Positions 18,687-27,828 of a stretch of 64,000 nucleotides of DNA are shown in pieces. Positions within the stretch are counted from its first letter, which is position 1, and each line of letters opens with the position of its first letter. The notes below the pieces were generated by a model. It made no database searches. It was not told the DNA's origin and worked only from the letters and a program-made list of their open reading frames with translations. This stretch comes from Neotamlana sedimentorum (GTDB taxonomy: Bacteria; Bacteroidota; Bacteroidia; Flavobacteriales; Flavobacteriaceae): contig NZ_JTDW01000001.1 in assembly GCF_000943565.1 (NCBI RefSeq), positions 1 to 64,000 on the forward strand, given 5' to 3'. A program made the translations under genes and the position numbers.

Positions 18687-19466
18687 ATGAAAAATTTATT
18701 GCTATTAATATTTACAATTGTGGTTTTGCCTGCAGTTAATGCCCAAGAACCAGCTTTCGAAACTGGCGAATGGTTTAAATTTAAAATGAGTTACAGCGGC
18801 TGGATGAAAGCTGGAAATGCAACCTTAAAGGTAAACCAAACAAAGTTAAACAATAAAGAGGTGTTTCATGTAGTTGGCAAAGGTTGGACCACTGGAATGA
18901 TTAAATGGGTATTTAAGGTTGAAGATAGGTATGAAAGCTATTTCGATAAAGAAAGTTTAGTGCCATACAAGTTTGTTAGGAAAATAGATGAAGGTGGCCA
19001 CACTAAAGATATTGTAATAAATTTCGACCAAGAAAAAAACAAAGCGCATGTAAATAATATAAAACACAAAACCAAAAAAGTGTTCGATACAGAGCCTAAT
19101 ATTCAAGACATGGTATCTACGTTTTACTACCTGCGAAATAAACTAGATACCAAGGTTATGAAACCTGGCGATGAGGTGCGTATTGATATGTTTTTCGACG
19201 AAGAAAATTACGGTTTTAAGCTTAAATATTTAGGTGAAGAAACTATTGAAACCGAGTTTGGCGATATAGAGTCTTTAAAGTTTCGTCCGTATGTAATGGC
19301 GGGTCGTGTTTTTAAAGAAGAAGAAAGTTTAACACTGTGGGTGTCTAAAGATAAAAATAAGTTACCTTTGCGTATCAAAGCCGATTTAGCCGTAGGTTCT
19401 TTACGAGCCGATTTAGAAGCTTTTAAAGGCTTAAAACATCCGTTTAAAATAGTTGTTAATAATTAA
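18687..19466 (+). CDS. DUF3108-domain periplasmic protein
   Basis: 259 residues with a signal peptide (1-19, ending VNAQ). The body (ETGEWFKFKMSYSGWMKAGNATLKV..., RYESYFDKESLVPYKFVRKIDEGGH) follows the DUF3108 pattern, a beta-rich envelope domain of unknown function found beside aromatic or cell-wall genes. No catalytic motif is visible. A TATTTTTG element at 18604-18611 could be its -7 box, but no convincing -33 element precedes it. The gene is five bases ahead of the tryptophan dioxygenase-like gene, so they are probably co-transcribed. Confidence 0.75.
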   Translation: MKNLLLLIFTIVVLPAVNAQEPAFETGEWFKFKMSYSGWMKAGNATLKVNQTKLNNKEVFHVVGKGWTTGMIKWVFKVEDRYESYFDKESLVPYKFVRKIDEGGHTKDIVINFDQEKNKAHVNNIKHKTKKVFDTEPNIQDMVSTFYYLRNKLDTKVMKPGDEVRIDMFFDEENYGFKLKYLGEETIETEFGDIESLKFRPYVMAGRVFKEEESLTLWVSKDKNKLPLRIKADLAVGSLRADLEAFKGLKHPFKIVVNN

Positions 19467-19471
19467 AGGCC

Positions 19472-20389
19472 TTGAACTCCAAAATAAACGATCAACTTAA
19501 AGAAAAATACGATAGTATAAACCAAGATGTCGATACGCATCTTGAAGGTTTGTTACATAGTAAACCTATTAACTATTGGGACTATATTCAAACCGATGCG
19601 CTGTTAAGTCTTCAAGTGCAACGTACTGTTTTTCCAGACGAGAATGTATTCATAATGTATCATCAAATTTCCGAACTTTTGTTCAAAATGATACTTAGTG
19701 AAATAGAACAGTTGGCTAAAACCGAGCACATTTCAGTTGATGTTTTTACCGATAAAATAATGCGTGTAAGTCGTTATTTCGATGTGCTTACCTCGTCATT
19801 TAGCATCATGAAAGACGGTATGGATGTAGAGCAATACAATAAGTTTAGAACCACATTAACACCTGCTAGTGGGTTTCAAAGCGCGCAATACCGTAAAATT
19901 GAATTTGCTTCAACCGAGTTAATAAACCTTATTGATAACCGTTTTAGAAAAACAATAAACAAAAATTCTTCGTACGAACATGCTTTCGAGCATTTGTATT
20001 GGCAAGCCGCTGGTAAGGATTTTAAAACCGGTAAAAAAACCTATACTTTAACAGCTTTTGAAGCGCGTTATAAAGAGGAATTTATTAGATTTACTAAGTT
20101 TTATCAATTTAATAATTTGTATTCTAAATTTAAATCGCTTCCGCCAGAAGCCAGAGAATATAAACCATTAATTGACGCCATGAGGCATTACGATTATACT
20201 GTAAATATAAAGTGGGTTATGGCACATTATACTACAGCAAATCACTATTTAAACATTGGCGGAAAAACAGCCGAAGCTACTGGTGGTAGCGAGTGGGTAA
20301 AATACATGCATCCTAAATATCAAAAACGAATATTTTTTCCAGATTTATGGACAGAAAACGAAATAGCAACGTGGGGAACAGATTTGTAG
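19472..20389 (+). CDS. Tryptophan 2,3-dioxygenase-family protein
   Basis: 305 residues beginning at TTG (19472), five bases after the preceding stop. The family signature is strong: PINYWDYIQTDALLSLQ near residue 30, FIMYHQISELLFKMILSEIEQL, then AHYTTANHYL with a candidate proximal heme ligand at His252, and GGKTAEATGGSEWVKYMHP. The enzyme oxidises L-tryptophan to N-formylkynurenine with a heme iron. The spacing of the two His residues and the GGS loop fit, although this branch is divergent from classical TDO, so a different indole or aromatic substrate is possible. Its 3' end overlaps the start of the M23 peptidase gene. Confidence 0.82.
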   Translation: MNSKINDQLKEKYDSINQDVDTHLEGLLHSKPINYWDYIQTDALLSLQVQRTVFPDENVFIMYHQISELLFKMILSEIEQLAKTEHISVDVFTDKIMRVSRYFDVLTSSFSIMKDGMDVEQYNKFRTTLTPASGFQSAQYRKIEFASTELINLIDNRFRKTINKNSSYEHAFEHLYWQAAGKDFKTGKKTYTLTAFEARYKEEFIRFTKFYQFNNLYSKFKSLPPEAREYKPLIDAMRHYDYTVNIKWVMAHYTTANHYLNIGGKTAEATGGSEWVKYMHPKYQKRIFFPDLWTENEIATWGTDL

Positions 20390-21663
20390 TATTAATAATT
20401 GCAGTATGTTGTTTTATAGGTTGTAAAAATGAAGTTGAAAAACCTGAAACCGAAAACAACGAATTAGCTGTTGTAGAAAAACCAGTAGAGCCAAAAGAAT
20501 TTGGCTTTAAATTAAACGATTACATTGTAAAACGCGATACCGTGCGTAAAGGCGATACCTTTGGAATAATATTGGATAGAAACCATGTTGATTATCCGAA
20601 AATATTTCAAATTGCCGAAAAAGCTAAAGATACTTTCGATATTAGAAAACTTCAACTTGGTAAACCTTATACCTTATTGTGTGCCAAAGATTCTATAGAA
20701 ACACCACAAGCCTTTATTTATCAGCCAAATAAAGAAGATTATGTGGTTATTAATTTTAAAGATTCTATACATGCTTTTAAAAGTAGTAAACCAATAACGT
20801 ATGTTGAAAAGGTAGTTACGGGAGTAATTAATAGTAGTATTTCCGAAACTTTAGACGAGCAAGGAGTAAGTGCGGTTTTAACCAATATGTTGGCCGATAA
20901 TATTTATGCTTGGACCATCGATTTTCGTAGATTACAAAAAGGCGATCGCTTTAAAGTTATTTATATGGATAAGTACATCGATGATAGTATTTATACGGGT
21001 GTTCACGATGTTAAAGCAGCTTATTTTGAGCATAACCATGAGCCATTTTATGCATTTCAATTTGAAACAGATTCTGTAAAAGGTATTATTGATTATTTTA
21101 ACGAAGAAGCCAAAAATTTACGTCGTGCTTTTTTAAAGTCGCCAATAGAATTTGGAAGAATTTCTTCAAGGTATAATTTAAGGCGTCGTATAGCCTATTA
21201 CGGAAATAAAATTCGTCCGCATAAAGGAACCGATTTTGCTGCAGCTGTAGGTACACCTATTCGAGCTACAGCCAACGGAACCGTAACCGAATCTACCCGT
21301 CGTGGTGGTAATGGAAAGTATGTAAAAATTAGGCATAATGCAACCTTCGAAACCCAGTATTTACACATGAGTAAACGCTTAGTAAAAGTGGGACAATTTG
21401 TAAAGCAAGGCGATGTTATTGGTTTGGTAGGTATGACTGGAAATACAGGAGGACCGCATGTGTGTTACCGTTTTTGGGTAAATGGCAGACAGGTCGATCC
21501 GTTTAAGCAAAAACTACCAGAATCGAAACCAATTTCCGATTCTTTAAAAGCGAAATATTTAGATTTTATAAAGCCTATAAAATATAAACTTGATAATATA
21601 TTTTTTGAGCCCGAAATTGACGAACAGCCAGATCAACCTGTAATAACGCAAGCAAACTCATAA
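20347..21663 (+). CDS. M23-family peptidoglycan metallopeptidase lipoprotein
   Basis: 438 residues. The N terminus has a hydrophobic stretch ending FIGC (Cys26), a likely lipoprotein signal. A LysM-like/OapA-like middle (VRKGDTFGIILDRN) precedes an M23 domain at about 285-400. Zinc-site motifs: HKGTDFAA gives His292 and Asp296; the usual HxH is here GGPHVCYRF, with His371 but Cys373 in place of the second His. These enzymes cut peptide cross-links in the cell wall. The ATG at 20347 overlaps the previous gene by 43 bases; a GTG at 20371 would shorten the overlap and still keep the signal. pgi starts seven bases after the stop. Confidence 0.85.
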   Translation: MDRKRNSNVGNRFVVLIIAVCCFIGCKNEVEKPETENNELAVVEKPVEPKEFGFKLNDYIVKRDTVRKGDTFGIILDRNHVDYPKIFQIAEKAKDTFDIRKLQLGKPYTLLCAKDSIETPQAFIYQPNKEDYVVINFKDSIHAFKSSKPITYVEKVVTGVINSSISETLDEQGVSAVLTNMLADNIYAWTIDFRRLQKGDRFKVIYMDKYIDDSIYTGVHDVKAAYFEHNHEPFYAFQFETDSVKGIIDYFNEEAKNLRRAFLKSPIEFGRISSRYNLRRRIAYYGNKIRPHKGTDFAAAVGTPIRATANGTVTESTRRGGNGKYVKIRHNATFETQYLHMSKRLVKVGQFVKQGDVIGLVGMTGNTGGPHVCYRFWVNGRQVDPFKQKLPESKPISDSLKAKYLDFIKPIKYKLDNIFFEPEIDEQPDQPVITQANS

Positions 21664-21669
21664 AAAACA

Positions 21670-23289
21670 ATGGCATTACCAACCGTAAACCCAACTACAA
21701 CAGACGCCTGGAGTAAACTTCAAGCGCACTTCGAAGATTTAAAAAACACGCACATGAAAGATTTATTTGCTCAAGATGCAGAACGAGCAAATAAAAATTC
21801 TATTACATGGGACGATTTTTATCTGGATTTTTCGAAAAATAGAATAACCGACGAAACACTAAAGCTTTTACTAGAATTGGCCGAAGAGGTAAAACTAAAA
21901 GAAGCAATTACAAGTCAGTTTTCGGGTGAAAAAATTAATCAAACAGAAGGAAGAGCCGTACTACATACCGCATTACGTGCACCTAAAGACGCTCAGTTTT
22001 TTGTTGACGGCGAAAATGTAATGCCAGAGGTTTACGACGTACAAGAAAAAATAGAAGGTTTTACAAACAAGGTGGTATCTGGCGAATTAAAAGGTTTTAC
22101 AGGTAAATCATTTACGCATATTGTAAATATAGGTATTGGCGGATCGGATTTAGGACCGGCCATGGTTGTTGACGCGCTTCAGTATTACAAAAACCAACTA
22201 ACTACGTATTTTGTTAGTAATGTAGATGGCGATCATGTAAACGAGGTTATAAAAAAGTTAGATCCAGAAACTACGCTTTTTGTAGTGGTTTCTAAAACCT
22301 TTACTACTCAAGAAACCCTTTCTAATGCTAATACTTTAAAGTCGTGGTTTTTACAATCGGCTACCGAAGCAGATATTGCGAAGCATTTCGTAGCAGTATC
22401 AACAAATCTTGAAAAAGTAAAAGATTTTGGTATCGACGCCAATAATATTTTCCCAATGTGGGATTGGGTTGGCGGTCGTTTCTCGTTGTGGAGTGCTGTA
22501 GGTTTATCTATTAGTTTGGCTGTTGGGTACGAAAATTATAGTAACTTATTATTAGGGGCTCATAAAATGGACGAGCATTTTAAGACTTCTAGTTTCGATA
22601 ATAATATTCCGGTAATTTTAGCTTTAATAAGTGTTTGGTATAACAACTTTTTTGGAGCCGAAACCGAAGCTATTATTCCATATTCGCAGTATTTAAACCA
22701 GTTTGCAACATATTTGCAGCAAGGTATTATGGAAAGTAATGGTAAAAGTGTAGATAGAAATGGAAATGCTATAGATTACCAAACAGGAACAATTATTTGG
22801 GGCGAACCAGGAACAAATTCTCAGCACGCATTCTTTCAGTTAATACACCAAGGAACCAAGTTAATTCCGGCCGATTTTATTGGTTTTGTTGAGTCGTTAC
22901 ATGGCAATACCGATCATCACGATAAATTAACGTCGAACTTTTTAGCTCAAACCGAAGCACTGCTTAATGGTAAAACGGAAGCTGAGGTGGTGGCAGAAGG
23001 CACGCAAGAATCTATAATTCCGTTTAAAATATTTCAAGGAAATAAACCAACCAATACCATTTTTATAAATAAACTAACACCCGAAAGTTTAGGGAAACTT
23101 ATTGCGATGTACGAACATAAAATATTTGTACAAGGAATTGTTTGGAATATATTTAGCTACGATCAATTTGGAGTGGAGTTAGGAAAGCAGTTAGCGAATA
23201 AAATTTTACAAGAATTTAACACTTCAGAAGTGAAGCCTCACGATTCGTCAACTCAAAATTTGTTGAAGCATTATAAGCGTTTTAAATAA
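21670..23289 (+). CDS. pgi: Glucose-6-phosphate isomerase
   Basis: 539 residues. Interconverts glucose-6-phosphate and fructose-6-phosphate in the cytoplasm. Signature blocks are [44 protein letters not shown] and the C-terminal [12 protein letters not shown]. Length is normal for the family. It directly follows the M23 gene and is the last gene of that run; a terminator lies at 23321-23360. Confidence 0.97.
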   Translation: MALPTVNPTTTDAWSKLQAHFEDLKNTHMKDLFAQDAERANKNSITWDDFYLDFSKNRITDETLKLLLELAEEVKLKEAITSQFSGEKINQTEGRAVLHTALRAPKDAQFFVDGENVMPEVYDVQEKIEGFTNKVVSGELKGFTGKSFTHIVNIGIGGSDLGPAMVVDALQYYKNQLTTYFVSNVDGDHVNEVIKKLDPETTLFVVVSKTFTTQETLSNANTLKSWFLQSATEADIAKHFVAVSTNLEKVKDFGIDANNIFPMWDWVGGRFSLWSAVGLSISLAVGYENYSNLLLGAHKMDEHFKTSSFDNNIPVILALISVWYNNFFGAETEAIIPYSQYLNQFATYLQQGIMESNGKSVDRNGNAIDYQTGTIIWGEPGTNSQHAFFQLIHQGTKLIPADFIGFVESLHGNTDHHDKLTSNFLAQTEALLNGKTEAEVVAEGTQESIIPFKIFQGNKPTNTIFINKLTPESLGKLIAMYEHKIFVQGIVWNIFSYDQFGVELGKQLANKILQEFNTSEVKPHDSSTQNLLKHYKRFK

Positions 23290-23320
23290 AACGTTGCATA
23301 TTTTTTACTAAAAAACTTAC

Positions 23321-23360
23321 AAAGCTCATTATTTTTCATATAAATAGTGGGCTTTTTTTT
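23321..23360 (+). terminator. Terminator after pgi
   Basis: AAGCTCATTATT pairs with AATAGTGGGCTT (two G-T pairs) across a short loop and is followed by eight T. Confidence 0.7.
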
Positions 23361-23394
23361 GGTCGAATAGTTATTTTCTTAACGGTTTGTTAAT

Positions 23395-23422
23395 ATTGAA
23401 TGACATATAATGCGTATTTTTG
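23395..23422 (+). promoter_or_regulatory. Bacteroidota-type promoter of the TonB receptor gene
   Basis: The -7 element TATTTTTG is at 23415-23422. An ATTG at 23395-23398 lies 16 bases upstream, and a TTTG at 23386-23389 is an alternative -33 element. The ATG is about 47 bases downstream of the -7 box. Confidence 0.5.
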
Positions 23423-23468
23423 CACCGACTAATTTCGAAAATAAATAATTAATTCTTTTTTTAAAATT

Positions 23469-26057
23469 ATGAGAAAATTCACTCAAAATTTATTAATAGC
23501 TGTAGCTTTATTGTTTGGTGCGGTTGTTATGGCACAAAGTACTATAACAGGTACGGTCTTGGAAGCTGGAACAGATATTCCTTTACCAGGTGCAAACGTT
23601 ATTGAAAAAGGAACCACAAACGGAGTTGTAACAGACTTTGATGGTAACTTTTCAATAAAAACAAACGGTTCTTCAGGAGAGCTTGTTATTTCTTATGTAG
23701 GTTACACAACTAAAACTGTAGCTTATACAAATGGTGCCTTAGGGAACATTTACTTAGAGTCTAGCCAAGTAGGTCTAGAAGAAGTTCAAATTATTGCTTC
23801 TGTAGCAGTAGACAGAAAAACACCTGTTGCGGTATCTACAGTAAAAGCTGCAGATATTGAGCTTAAATTAGGTTCACAAGAATTTCCTGAAATTTTAAAT
23901 TCAACACCTGGTATTTATACAACTAAAGCAGGTGGTGGTTATGGAGATGCCAGTGTTAGAATTAGAGGTTTTCAGTCTGAAAACGTTGCGGTAATGATAA
24001 ACGGTATTCCTGTTAACGATATGGAAAATGGTGCAGTATACTGGTCTAACTGGGCTGGTTTAGGTGATGTAACATCTTCTATGCAGGTTCAAAGAGGGTT
24101 AGGAGCTTCAAAAGTAGCTGTGCCTTCTATTGGTGGTACTATTAACGTTATTACTAAAACTTCTGATGTTGAGCAAGGTGGTAATGTGTTTACTTCGGTT
24201 GGTAACGATGGTTATCAAAAATACGGGTTTACTTATTCAACTGGTTTATCAGAAAAAGGTTTTGCAGCAACAGTAAACGCAGCAAGAACACAAGGAGATG
24301 GTTACGTAGATGGTACAGAGTTTAGTGGGGTTTCTTACTTTTTAAACTTAACTCAAGAAATTAATGACCAACACGAATTATCTTTTACACTTTTTGGCGC
24401 TACACAACGTCACGGACAAAGACAAAACAGACAGTCTCTAGCTACATTTAGAGAAAACGAAAGAGGTAGAAAATATAATGCAGATTGGGGTTATAAAAAT
24501 GGTCAAGTAACACATCAAGAAGACAATTTTTATAACAAACCTAATATGTCATTAAACCATTATTGGGATTTAAATGAGAAAACTACATTATCTACCGTGG
24601 CTTATGCATCTATAGGTTCCGGCGGTGGCGGCGGTTATTTTAGTAATGATAGCAGTAATGTTGATTTAACTACAGATGAAACGGCCGATGAACCTGCAGG
24701 TTACAGTGATTATAGAATCGGACAATACGGTCCTATAGATTTTGATAGAATTGTTGATGAAAACATAGAACAAGGTGCTAACGGATCGTCATATGTATTA
24801 AGAGCTTCTATTAACAGTCATAACTGGTACGGTGTGTTATCTACTTTAAAAACAGATATTACAGACGACTTAGTATTTTTAGGAGGTTTAGATTTTAGAA
24901 ATTATAAAGGTATTCATTACACAGAATTAACAGATTTACTTGGTGGTCAATACTGGTCGGATGTTAATAGTGACGGTGAAAATAATAACGTAAACGCATC
25001 AACACCTATTTCTAAAGTTGGAGATAAAATTTCTTACAATAATGATGGTTTAGTTGGTTGGTTCGGGCTTTTTGGTCAATTAGAGTATGATGTTAATGAA
25101 GATTTTAATACATATCTTTCATTAGCAGCTTCTAACACAGGCTATAAAAGAGTAGATTACTTTAACTATTTAGATAGTGACCCTTTACAAGAAACAGACC
25201 GTTATAATTTTATAGGTTATAGTGTTAAAGGTGGTGGAAATTATAGATTGGATAACAATCATAATGTATTTGTGAATGTTGGTTATTTTGAAAAAGCACC
25301 AGATTTTGATGCTGTTTTTCAAAACTTTGATAATGAACATATTAACGAGGATGCCGAAAACCAAAAAATCTTAAGTTTTGAATTAGGTTATGGTTACCGT
25401 AGCGAGAAGTTATCGGCAAATGTTAATTTATATAGAACAACTTGGAAAGATAGAACTGAAACTGTAAGCTTTACACAGCCAGATGGGTCAAATGCATTCG
25501 CTAACATTTTAGGTGTAAATGCAATTCACCAAGGTTTAGAAATAGACTTTAAATATAAAGCTACAGATAAATTAAATATTACTGGTATGGCATCTTTTGG
25601 AGATTGGAGATGGGATAGTAATGTAACTGGTGTACAAATACTAGATGACGCTCAAGAAGTTGTAGAAACTGTAGATCTTTATATTAAAGACTTGAAAGTT
25701 GGTGATGCAGCGCAAACAACTTTAGCATTAGGTGCAAACTATAGTGTTGGACCAAAAACTAAATTGATAGTTGACTATAATTATTTCGGTAATTTATATG
25801 CTGATTTTAATCCAAGTGATAGAGACGATGAAACTATACCTCAAGCATTCAAGTTACCAGATTATGGTTTATTCGATGCTATTGTAACTCATAGCTTCGA
25901 TTTCGGATTTTTCGATGCAACACTTACAGCAAGAATGAATAATATTTTAGATACAGAATATTTTACAGATGCTTTTGATGCTGAAGACGCTAGTGGTGTA
26001 TCTGGTTTCTACGGTTTTGGTAGAACATTTACTTTAGGAGCAAAACTTAAATTTTAA
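23469..26057 (+). CDS. TonB-dependent outer-membrane receptor
   Basis: 862 residues. Signal peptide 1-22 (ending VMAQ), then a carboxypeptidase-regulatory-like domain (about 24-100: ITGTVLEAGTDIPLPGANVIEKGTTNGVVTDFDGNFSI), a plug (about 115-230, VRIRGFQSENVAVMINGIPVNDMENGAVYW) and a 22-strand barrel ending in GRTFTLGAKLKF. Such receptors import large or scarce nutrients using TonB energy. It lacks the SusC length and context, so a glycan role is not indicated. A module-repeat lipoprotein follows 13 bases downstream and an endonuclease I lipoprotein after that, which suggests a nucleic-acid or phosphate-related substrate only as a hypothesis. Confidence 0.93.
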   Translation: MRKFTQNLLIAVALLFGAVVMAQSTITGTVLEAGTDIPLPGANVIEKGTTNGVVTDFDGNFSIKTNGSSGELVISYVGYTTKTVAYTNGALGNIYLESSQVGLEEVQIIASVAVDRKTPVAVSTVKAADIELKLGSQEFPEILNSTPGIYTTKAGGGYGDASVRIRGFQSENVAVMINGIPVNDMENGAVYWSNWAGLGDVTSSMQVQRGLGASKVAVPSIGGTINVITKTSDVEQGGNVFTSVGNDGYQKYGFTYSTGLSEKGFAATVNAARTQGDGYVDGTEFSGVSYFLNLTQEINDQHELSFTLFGATQRHGQRQNRQSLATFRENERGRKYNADWGYKNGQVTHQEDNFYNKPNMSLNHYWDLNEKTTLSTVAYASIGSGGGGGYFSNDSSNVDLTTDETADEPAGYSDYRIGQYGPIDFDRIVDENIEQGANGSSYVLRASINSHNWYGVLSTLKTDITDDLVFLGGLDFRNYKGIHYTELTDLLGGQYWSDVNSDGENNNVNASTPISKVGDKISYNNDGLVGWFGLFGQLEYDVNEDFNTYLSLAASNTGYKRVDYFNYLDSDPLQETDRYNFIGYSVKGGGNYRLDNNHNVFVNVGYFEKAPDFDAVFQNFDNEHINEDAENQKILSFELGYGYRSEKLSANVNLYRTTWKDRTETVSFTQPDGSNAFANILGVNAIHQGLEIDFKYKATDKLNITGMASFGDWRWDSNVTGVQILDDAQEVVETVDLYIKDLKVGDAAQTTLALGANYSVGPKTKLIVDYNYFGNLYADFNPSDRDDETIPQAFKLPDYGLFDAIVTHSFDFGFFDATLTARMNNILDTEYFTDAFDAEDASGVSGFYGFGRTFTLGAKLKF

Positions 26058-26070
26058 AAAAACTTTGAAA

Positions 26071-27750
26071 ATGAAAAAAATAATTTATTGCTTAACAATT
26101 TTAGGAGCAGCTTTATTAGTAAGTTGTGATCCTTTAGAAGACGTTAATGAAGAAGTAAGTTCAGGTGAAATAGCTGGTATAGATTATATTAAATCAACAG
26201 GTGAAGTTTATACTTTTACAGAAGATGATTATGAGCTTTACGAGACAGAATTAGATTATGAAACTTATTTCGAATCTCAAGACGTTGCAGATGAAATAAT
26301 CCCTGGTTTCCTTGCAAATAAATATCCATTGTTAGGACAAGGTTCTTTGGTAAATGTTACTTATAATTTATTTAGCCCAACGGATTATGAAGTAATGACA
26401 ACCACAGATACATTATCTAATATTGGTTACATTGAAGATTATTTATTTGATAATTTTCAAACTTCATCTAACGGTACATTTGTTGAGTTAACATACAACT
26501 CTGAAGTTGTAGGTTATACTTTTGAAGCTGGAGATTATGAAACAATAGGACAAGAATTGAGCGCATTATACCCAGGTCCAGCTGCTAACGTTGCTAGTTA
26601 TGGTAATTTCGATAGAAGAAGCACTAGCTCAAATTATTGGTCTGATGAAATGATTCTTGATGCAATGAATGTAGTATTTGGAGATAGCTATTCAGTTGGA
26701 CAAATAGTAACAGTAACCTTCGATATGTACGATGGTTCTTCTGGTACAGAATCAATTACTGGAAAATACAACGGATACGAGTTTTTAGATTTTGGTAGTG
26801 TTGTTGAAATTGAATCTCAAGGAACCGCTTATGTGTTTTCTTCATCTGATTATGACGCTGTTGTTGCTGCATTAGGAGCTACTTATCCCGATGCTACAGG
26901 AAGTATGGCAAGTTATGGTAATTTTGAAAGAAGAACCACTAACAGTGCTTATTGGACAGATGACATGATTCTTGAAGCTATTAACGTAGTGTTACCAGCA
27001 GGAGACGAAGGTGATATTTATATTGTTAGCTACGCCATTTATGATGGAGGTTCTGGTACAGAAACTGTGCCAGTAGCATACGAATCTGGGGCTTATGTAA
27101 GCACCGAAATTGAAGTTGTTCCTACAATAGTAGAAAACACCGAAATTATTGCTAAAAATAATAATGAATGGGCATTACCTTATACCTTTACCGATGCAGA
27201 TTACGAACTTTTAAGTCAATCTTATGGTAATTTCGATAGTGGGTCTGTTTATAAATTAGATATTTTCTTAAAATCTTTATATCCTTACGCTGCGTCAGGA
27301 GATGCTGCTAGCGTAGCCTATGAATACTATAGTGGTGGTACTTCTACTAAATACGGTACTAGTGTATTCGATGGTGTTAGCTGGACACTTACTCCAGAGG
27401 TTCTCGAAACAACTTTCCAGTATGGTTTCGAAGATGGTGTTTGGGTTCCAGATAATACAATCCCTTATACGTTACTAAATGCAGATTACGAATATATGGC
27501 TTCAGCTCTTGAAGATAATTCTGATTTTGATGGGCTTTTAGGAACGTTAGTTGACTATCATGATTACGATTACAATTGGTCTGATGATCAAATTGTTTTT
27601 TCTCTATTAATATTAGCAGAGCATTTATTTCCAAATGCAGAAGAAGGTCAGAAAGTACAGTTTACTTATTTAGTTTACGATAATGGACTTAATACATTAT
27701 CTACTGTTGTGATTCTAACCGATGGTGTTTGGATTGAAAAAGTAGACTAA
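26071..27750 (+). CDS. Lipoprotein built from about five repeated ~100-residue modules
   Basis: 559 residues from ATG 26071; the in-frame TTG at 26065 is less likely. A lipoprotein signal ends LLVSC (Cys19). The body repeats a module starting Y-x-F-x-x-x-D-Y-x-x (YTFTEDDYEL, YTFEAGDYET, YVFSSSDYDA, YTFTDADYEL, YTLLNADYEY), continuing through an SYGNF-type loop, a W-x-D-[DE]-x-I helix (YWSDEMILDA, YWTDDMILEA, NWSDDQIVFS) and closing with a strand such as VTVTFDMYDGSSGTE. The protein is very acidic and aromatic. I do not recognise the family. It is co-directional with the TonB receptor 13 bases upstream and may be its surface partner. A terminator follows. Confidence 0.75.
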   Translation: MKKIIYCLTILGAALLVSCDPLEDVNEEVSSGEIAGIDYIKSTGEVYTFTEDDYELYETELDYETYFESQDVADEIIPGFLANKYPLLGQGSLVNVTYNLFSPTDYEVMTTTDTLSNIGYIEDYLFDNFQTSSNGTFVELTYNSEVVGYTFEAGDYETIGQELSALYPGPAANVASYGNFDRRSTSSNYWSDEMILDAMNVVFGDSYSVGQIVTVTFDMYDGSSGTESITGKYNGYEFLDFGSVVEIESQGTAYVFSSSDYDAVVAALGATYPDATGSMASYGNFERRTTNSAYWTDDMILEAINVVLPAGDEGDIYIVSYAIYDGGSGTETVPVAYESGAYVSTEIEVVPTIVENTEIIAKNNNEWALPYTFTDADYELLSQSYGNFDSGSVYKLDIFLKSLYPYAASGDAASVAYEYYSGGTSTKYGTSVFDGVSWTLTPEVLETTFQYGFEDGVWVPDNTIPYTLLNADYEYMASALEDNSDFDGLLGTLVDYHDYDYNWSDDQIVFSLLILAEHLFPNAEEGQKVQFTYLVYDNGLNTLSTVVILTDGVWIEKVD

Positions 27751-27773
27751 TTTAAACTTATAATTAAACAAAA

Positions 27774-27806
27774 AACCGTTACCTTAATATAGGTAGCGGT
27801 TTTTTT
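27774..27806 (+). terminator. Terminator after the module-repeat lipoprotein
   Basis: AACCGTTACC (27774-27783) pairs with GGTAGCGGTT (27792-27801), one G-T pair, followed by T residues. Confidence 0.85.
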
Positions 27807-27828
27807 CTCTTTATATAAATTTGGGATT

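Noticed and set aside
26065-26070. TTG start two codons ahead of the modular lipoprotein
   Set aside because: ATG at 26071 gives the same lipoprotein signal and is the normal choice.
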